Below the pieces are notes generated by a model. The model had not been told where the DNA came from. It saw only the letters and a list, made by a program, of their open reading frames with translations, and ran no database searches. A program made the position numbers and the translations under genes. Positions 60,210-64,000 of a DNA stretch of 64,000 nt are shown piece after piece (position 1 is the stretch's first letter; each line of letters opens with the position of its first letter). Origin of the DNA: Puia dinghuensis (GTDB taxonomy: Bacteria > Bacteroidota > Bacteroidia > Chitinophagales > Chitinophagaceae); assembly GCA_026225275.1 (NCBI GenBank), contig JAMFSL010000074.1, positions 1-64,000 on the forward strand, in the 5' to 3' direction.

Positions 60210-62167
60210 GATATAACGGCCTCCGTGCCGTGTGGTTGGTCATTGACGATGGCCTCTTCGCCATACACCTGGTGTTTGAATTTCAGCGAAGGAGAAGGCA
60301 GGAAGGCTCCGATGCCGAGTTGCGCCCATTTTTCATCGACGGCATGGATCGTGGCGTCGTCTGCAATGATGATGTTCGGCCAGTCGCGGTGAAAATTATC
60401 CAGCGCCAGTGTCTTGCGGGTGCCATCCAGTCCCAGACAGGCGAATTGTTTGGTTGGATCGAGTCCCGATCTTTTTTGGATGAGGAAGTGATCCCGCCGC
60501 GGATCGAGGTTATTGCAGAACCGCCAGAGAGCCACCGGCAGATCGTTCGGATCGATGGTATGTTCGACATACAGGATCATCTTGATCCCTTCCATCTCTT
60601 CCAGACCGCATAATGCCTCGTGTAATGCGCGGATCTGACCCGGGCGATCTTTCTTCACGGCCAGGATCAGGCAAGGAATCCCCTGAGCCAGCAGGGACAG
60701 ATTGACAGCGGTGATTTCCGGCCACCGCGTCTGCAGCGTGGCCGTGGACAAGCGATTATATGCAACATCCTCCAGCTGCCAGATGGCAGTATCCGTCTCT
60801 TCTTCCATCTTGTCCGTCCCGTCGATGCACATCTTGCCGCCAAAGCCCAGTTTGCTGCAGCTGTGGTCCAGCACATCCATCGGGCCCTGGGAAAAAGACA
60901 CATCCGTCGCGGGGTTCAGGTGACGAAAGACATAGCGGGCCAGCAGCCGGTAATCCCGGATCGACGCCGGTGCATCGACGATGACGAGTATTTTATTGAA
61001 CATCATCTGGCCGGCGCCCCACATGGCATTCATGACCTTCTGACCCTGACCGGCATATTCCTTCCGGATCTGCGCGATGACGAGATTGTGAAAGACGCCT
61101 TCTACCGGCATCTCCATGTCGATGATCTCGGGGACCAGCGTCATTTTAATCGGCGCCAGGAAGATCCTTTCCGTGGCCTTTCCCAACCATGCATCTTCCT
61201 GTGGCGGGATACCGACGATCGTGGCGGGATAGACAGCATTTTTGCGGTGGGTGATAGCCGTGATATGAAAGCGGGGGTACCAGTCAGGGAGAGAATAGTA
61301 ACCTGTATGATCGCCGAAGGGGCCTTCCCAGATCAGTTCGTCGGTGGGATCGACATACCCTTCGATGATGAAGTCTGCGTCGGCGGGCACTTCGATCTCC
61401 GGCTGGGTGATACACTTCACCAGTTCGACCTTCTTTTTCCGGAGGAAGCCCGCCAGCATGTATTCGTCGACGTTCTCCGGTAAGGGGGCCGTAGCGCTAT
61501 AGGCGTAGACCGGATCGCCGCCGAGGGCGACCGCCACCGGCATCTTCTGGCCGGTCTTTTTATATTCGGCAAAATGCCGGGCGCTGACCTTGTGTTTATG
61601 CCAATGCATTCCGGTCATCGTCGGCGAGAATACCTGCATGCGGTACATGCCTACATTGCGGGTGCCGGTATGGAGATCTCTCGTGTGAATGATGGGTAAG
61701 GTAACGAAGGGGCCGCCATCTTTTGGCCAGCAGGTGATGACCGGCAGGCGGCTGATATCCGGGTCTTTCATGATGACCTCCTGGCATTCGCCCCTGCCGC
61801 TGCGGACGGCGGGCATCCAGCCGGCGAACTGGCCCAATTTGGGAAGGAGCTTCAGCTTATCCAGCAGCCCTTCACGGGGGGCGGACAGCAGTTTAAACAA
61901 CCCCTCTATCTCCCTGGTTGTGTCGTCCAGCTGTTCGACACCCAGGGCCATGCACATTCTTTTTTCGCTGCCATAGGCATTCATGAGGACGGGAAATTCT
62001 GTGCCGGTATTTTCAAACAGCAGCGCCTTTCCGCCGTCTCCGCTTTTGCTGATGCGATCGGTGATCTCTGCTATTTCCAATTTCGGATTGACAAATGCCT
62101 TAATCCGCAGCAGTTCGCCTGCTGCTTCGAGGGCATGGATGAACTCCTGCTGGTTCTTATAGGCCAT
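60206..62167 (-). CDS. UbiD family decarboxylase
   Basis: A 653-residue enzyme using prenylated FMN to decarboxylate aromatic or unsaturated acids. Features include LLFENTGTEFPVLMNAYGSE, VGMYRMQVFSPTMTGMHWHKH (with the conserved Arg), LALGGDP-like VALGGDPVYAYSA, and the catalytic Glu region LIWEGPFGDHTGYYS near residue 285. It is longer than E. coli UbiD (497 residues), as are menaquinone-pathway relatives. No UbiX partner is in the window, so substrate and cofactor source are unassigned. It probably forms an operon with the TraB gene. Confidence 0.9.
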   Translation of the reverse strand: MAYKNQQEFIHALEAAGELLRIKAFVNPKLEIAEITDRISKSGDGGKALLFENTGTEFPVLMNAYGSEKRMCMALGVEQLDDTTREIEGLFKLLSAPREGLLDKLKLLPKLGQFAGWMPAVRSGRGECQEVIMKDPDISRLPVITCWPKDGGPFVTLPIIHTRDLHTGTRNVGMYRMQVFSPTMTGMHWHKHKVSARHFAEYKKTGQKMPVAVALGGDPVYAYSATAPLPENVDEYMLAGFLRKKKVELVKCITQPEIEVPADADFIIEGYVDPTDELIWEGPFGDHTGYYSLPDWYPRFHITAITHRKNAVYPATIVGIPPQEDAWLGKATERIFLAPIKMTLVPEIIDMEMPVEGVFHNLVIAQIRKEYAGQGQKVMNAMWGAGQMMFNKILVIVDAPASIRDYRLLARYVFRHLNPATDVSFSQGPMDVLDHSCSKLGFGGKMCIDGTDKMEEETDTAIWQLEDVAYNRLSTATLQTRWPEITAVNLSLLAQGIPCLILAVKKDRPGQIRALHEALCGLEEMEGIKMILYVEHTIDPNDLPVALWRFCNNLDPRRDHFLIQKRSGLDPTKQFACLGLDGTRKTLALDNFHRDWPNIIIADDATIHAVDEKWAQLGIGAFLPSPSLKFKHQVYGEEAIVNDQPHGTEAVIS

Positions 62168-62214
62168 GAGGGAACAATACTTTTACAGTCGCCGGCGCAC
62201 GGCCGGGCGATCCG

Positions 62215-62222
62215 CAAAAATA
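62215..62222 (-). promoter_or_regulatory. -7 promoter element for ubiD (TATTTTTG on the minus strand)
   Basis: The minus strand reads TATTTTTG, fitting TAnnTTTG, 48 bp before the ubiD start. Confidence 0.45.
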
Positions 62223-62263
62223 GAACAACTTATGACCCGATAAGTTGAAGGCGGCTTATATTA

Positions 62264-63106
62264 TTAATACACTTTTTTCGGGCAGTCGATAACCCCTTTT
62301 TGCCGCCGGACTGCTGCGCCATCGTTGAGTGCGATAGTGACCTTGAGTCCGGACATATAATACCAGTCATCATGATGGGGGCCGCCGCGGGGGGTGCCGG
62401 CTGCGGGATAAGCGGGCCCGTCCCTGAGCTCATTGCCGCGATAGGCCATTTCCACTGCTTCCGGTCCTTTGGCGGCCAGCAGGACGGATTCGCTGATATA
62501 AGAATTACTGACGTCATCCAACTCGTCCGTAAACAATTTCCGTAGTCCGATCTCGTAGGAGAGTGTCACCTTGTCGGATATGCGGAATTTGATGCCGGCG
62601 CCGAATGGAATGGCCATCTGGGTGAGGGCATATTCTTTCCTGCCGGGATATTGCGGTAGTCCTTCGCCTTCCGTGCTCAGCGGGCGGAGGTAAACCTTTT
62701 TGCCGGTGGTGTCGTAGGCGTATGGGTTGAAATGATAGACTGCGGCGCCGACGAAGACGTAGGGAGTGACCCGATGGTTGCGAATATCGAACAGATCGTA
62801 TTCCAGCAGCACATTGAGTTCGCCGATATCCGTCTGGAAACTAAGATTCCGTGCCCGGAGGTCCGCAAAAGGAGAATAGCTGTCCGCCGCCCCTACCTTA
62901 CCGTAGGTCAGATTCGAAAGCAGGGCAAAATGCGGGTTGAGATCGTACTGGATACCTGCCCCGAACGACAGATGTGCCTGTTGTGTGGTATAGTTCTGGG
63001 ACTGCAGATCGCCGTTGTAATTGGAGAAACCACCGAATAAATTGACGTTCCATTGGGCCTGGGTAAGCAGCGGCGACAGCATCGCCACCAGCAAGAGCTT
63101 TTTCAT
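62264..63106 (-). CDS. DUF6089-like outer-membrane protein
   Basis: A 280-residue protein with a signal peptide (MKKLLLVAMLSPLLTQA). The mature start WNVNLFGGFSNYNGDLQ and the segments FGAGIQYDLNPHFALLSNL, VTPYVFVGAAVYHFNPYA and IPFGAGIKFRISDKVTLSYEIG match the eight-stranded barrel DUF6089 family of Bacteroidota. Many relatives are annotated as outer-membrane beta-barrel or PorT-like proteins. Function unknown. The 255 bp upstream to the tRNA holds no gene. Confidence 0.85.
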   Translation of the reverse strand: MKKLLLVAMLSPLLTQAQWNVNLFGGFSNYNGDLQSQNYTTQQAHLSFGAGIQYDLNPHFALLSNLTYGKVGAADSYSPFADLRARNLSFQTDIGELNVLLEYDLFDIRNHRVTPYVFVGAAVYHFNPYAYDTTGKKVYLRPLSTEGEGLPQYPGRKEYALTQMAIPFGAGIKFRISDKVTLSYEIGLRKLFTDELDDVSNSYISESVLLAAKGPEAVEMAYRGNELRDGPAYPAAGTPRGGPHHDDWYYMSGLKVTIALNDGAAVRRQKGVIDCPKKVY

Positions 63107-63333
63107 TCCTGTTTAGAATTAATTGGTAATTAGCGTTAATGACGGTTTAGCGAAGGGTGATGGATTGTTAAAAGGGATCGACCAGCGGATAGAGGAATAC
63201 CAGATGAGTAGATTTTTCGCTATACAGAGAGATTTGAAGTTGAGAGTTTAACGCAAGTATTGCGCCAAATATTGGAAAAGGGGTTGCCAAAAAAAAGTTA
63301 AAGGATTTGAAAAAGAATAAACCCTTTTTTTAC

Positions 63334-63341
63334 TACCTTTG
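63334..63341 (+). promoter_or_regulatory. -7 promoter element for tRNA-Pro (TACCTTTG)
   Basis: TACCTTTG matches TAnnTTTG, 20 bp before the mature tRNA. A TTTG at 63306-63309 lies upstream, slightly further than ideal for a -33 box. Confidence 0.6.
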
Positions 63342-63361
63342 CACCCCGCCGGATACATTTT

Positions 63362-63435
63362 CGGGACGTAGCGCAGCCCGGTAGCGCACTTGCATGGGGT
63401 GCAAGGGGTCGCAAGTTCGAATCTTGTCGTCCCGA
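63362..63435 (+). tRNA. tRNA-Pro (anticodon GGG)
   Basis: A 74-nt cloverleaf: the acceptor stem CGGGACG pairs with CGTCCCG and the D stem is GCGC/GCGC. The anticodon stem CTTGC/GCAAG holds the loop ATGGGGT, giving anticodon GGG at 63396-63398. The T arm carries TTCGAAT. The discriminator is A and CCA is not encoded. It reads proline codon CCC. A terminator follows, then a tyrosine recombinase gene, so the 3' end is a probable integration site. Confidence 0.97.
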
Positions 63436-63462
63436 CGAAAAGACGAATCAAAATCGATCAGA

Positions 63463-63496
63463 GCCTGTAAATATTCAATGTTTACAGGCTTTTTTC
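63463..63496 (+). terminator. Terminator after tRNA-Pro
   Basis: GCCTGTAAA (63463-63471) pairs with TTTACAGGC (63481-63489), followed by a run of T. Confidence 0.85.
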
Positions 63497-63550
63497 ATTT
63501 CCTGCCTGTCCAAAAATATCAGAAAAAGGCAGATTTCCGGTGTGCCACTA

Positions 63551-63705
63551 GGTGAGCTGAATCCGGCATGGAAGTTGAGCTCACCAGAAAGCCTTCAATT
63601 CATTGAACCACAGAATCATACGTCAATTTATTTGACATTTTTAGAGTGGATTCGAAATGGATTCGAACGTGCGGCCTGACATACAAAGTGAAGAGTGAAT
63701 TCGAA
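63551..63705. other. Repeats between tRNA-Pro and integrase, possible recombinase arm sites
   Basis: An 8-bp inverted repeat GGTGAGCT (63551-63558) / AGCTCACC (63578-63585) is followed by GGATTCGAA at 63648-63656 and 63659-63667 and a related GAATTCGAA at 63697-63705. GATTCGAAC at 63660-63668 is the reverse complement of GTTCGAATC in the tRNA T arm. These lie where arm-type sites of a tRNA-integrating element would be expected; their role is inferred. Confidence 0.35.
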
Positions 63706-63734
63706 TTATTTCAAAACCTATCAAAAAAATTGTC

Positions 63735-64000
63735 ATGAAAACGACGCATTCCTTCGGCATCGACTTTATTATTCGGCGGTGCAAGGAGAACAAAAAGAGA
63801 GCCCTTATTTATGCCCGCATAACCGTCGACGAAGAACGAAAAGAGATTTCTCTCAAAGAACCAATAGAAGCCTCTGATTGGGATTCCAAAAAAGAAGCAG
63901 TGAAGGGCAAATCCGAAGCGGTGAAATCGCTGAACCAGCACATCGAAGATGTTCGGTATAGGATCAAAGAGAAATACCGGACACTTTGCGATAAAGAAAT
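63735..64000 (+). CDS. Tyrosine recombinase/site-specific integrase, N-terminal fragment
   Basis: Reads from ATG 63735 to the window edge without a stop (about 88 residues). The start MKTTHSFGIDFIIRRCKENK, the strand ALIYARITVDEERKEISLKE and PIEASDWDSKKEAVKG form the arm-type DNA-binding domain found at the N-terminus of Bacteroidota integrases of mobile elements. The SAM-like and catalytic domains lie outside the window. It starts 300 bp after tRNA-Pro and points away from it, the usual arrangement at one end of an integrated element. Base composition here looks more A+T-rich than in the neighbouring genes. Confidence 0.8.
   Translation, partial: MKTTHSFGIDFIIRRCKENKKRALIYARITVDEERKEISLKEPIEASDWDSKKEAVKGKSEAVKSLNQHIEDVRYRIKEKYRTLCDKE

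Noticed and set aside
1-64000. CRISPR array, restriction-modification, toxin-antitoxin or other defence system
   Set aside because: No regularly spaced repeats, cas genes, nucleases or methyltransferases of such systems were seen; the only mobile-element gene is the partial integrase at the right end.

Overview
The window is a chromosomal segment of a Bacteroidota bacterium, most likely Chitinophagaceae. The evidence is a set of lineage-typical families (GLPGLI protein, OMP_b-brl and DUF6089 barrels, BT_3928/DoxX, DUF1599, DUF2851, DUF1800/DUF1501, UbiA next to KdsC and Maf), promoters of the TAnnTTTG type, and almost no Shine-Dalgarno sites. About 60 genes are packed on both strands. Most are housekeeping or metabolic, and I see no recognisable defence system, CRISPR array, prophage or rRNA operon.

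Layout. 1-4 kb: truncated dnaK, a glycosyltransferase-HAD phosphatase fusion, a damaged small AraC regulator, a VOC protein and GtrA. 4-19 kb: argS, then a storage-carbohydrate block. This block holds glgB, the operon glgA-glgC-MFS-amylase (read leftwards) and a ROK glucokinase, interrupted by an outer-membrane barrel/GLPGLI pair. 19-27 kb: phosphodiester glycosidase and lipA; OsmC; a leftward operon of DUF2520, kdsC-like, UbiA, maf and DUF2851. 26-32 kb: alpha/beta hydrolase, pcm, an MFS-oxidoreductase pair and an integral membrane protein. 31.7-35.4 kb: nrdB-nrdA behind a good promoter and a structured leader. 35.5-46 kb: phosphohexomutase, a GYF-domain membrane protein, DUF1501/DUF1800, a saccharopine dehydrogenase-like protein, a sirtuin and an EVE protein. 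46-52 kb: a broken fasciclin gene, lutA-ribH-TPR, pdhA and recF. 52-58 kb: a DppB permease, DoxX, folP, two FKBP isomerases flanking DUF1599, and nrnA. 58.8-63.1 kb: ndk, TraB, ubiD and a DUF6089 barrel. 63.3-64 kb: tRNA-Pro(GGG) followed by the start of a tyrosine recombinase, probably the left edge of an integrated element that continues outside the window.

How genes work together. The glg block can take in maltodextrin (exported GH13 and MFS carrier), phosphorylate glucose (ROK kinase) and store it as glycogen (GlgC, GlgA, GlgB). The phosphohexomutase at 35.5 kb supplies glucose-1-phosphate.

The most informative signals are structural rather than new enzyme systems. (i) A tandem duplication at 54-58 kb appears to have resolved by reciprocal gene loss and left sequence fossils. 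(ii) A palindrome-rich element is inserted in frame in the DUF2851 gene. (iii) Another hairpin insertion puts a stop codon in the AraC gene. (iv) The nrdBA leader is structured and matches no RNA class I know. (v) A fasciclin gene has an internal deletion. Everything rests on reading the sequence by eye; no database search was run.
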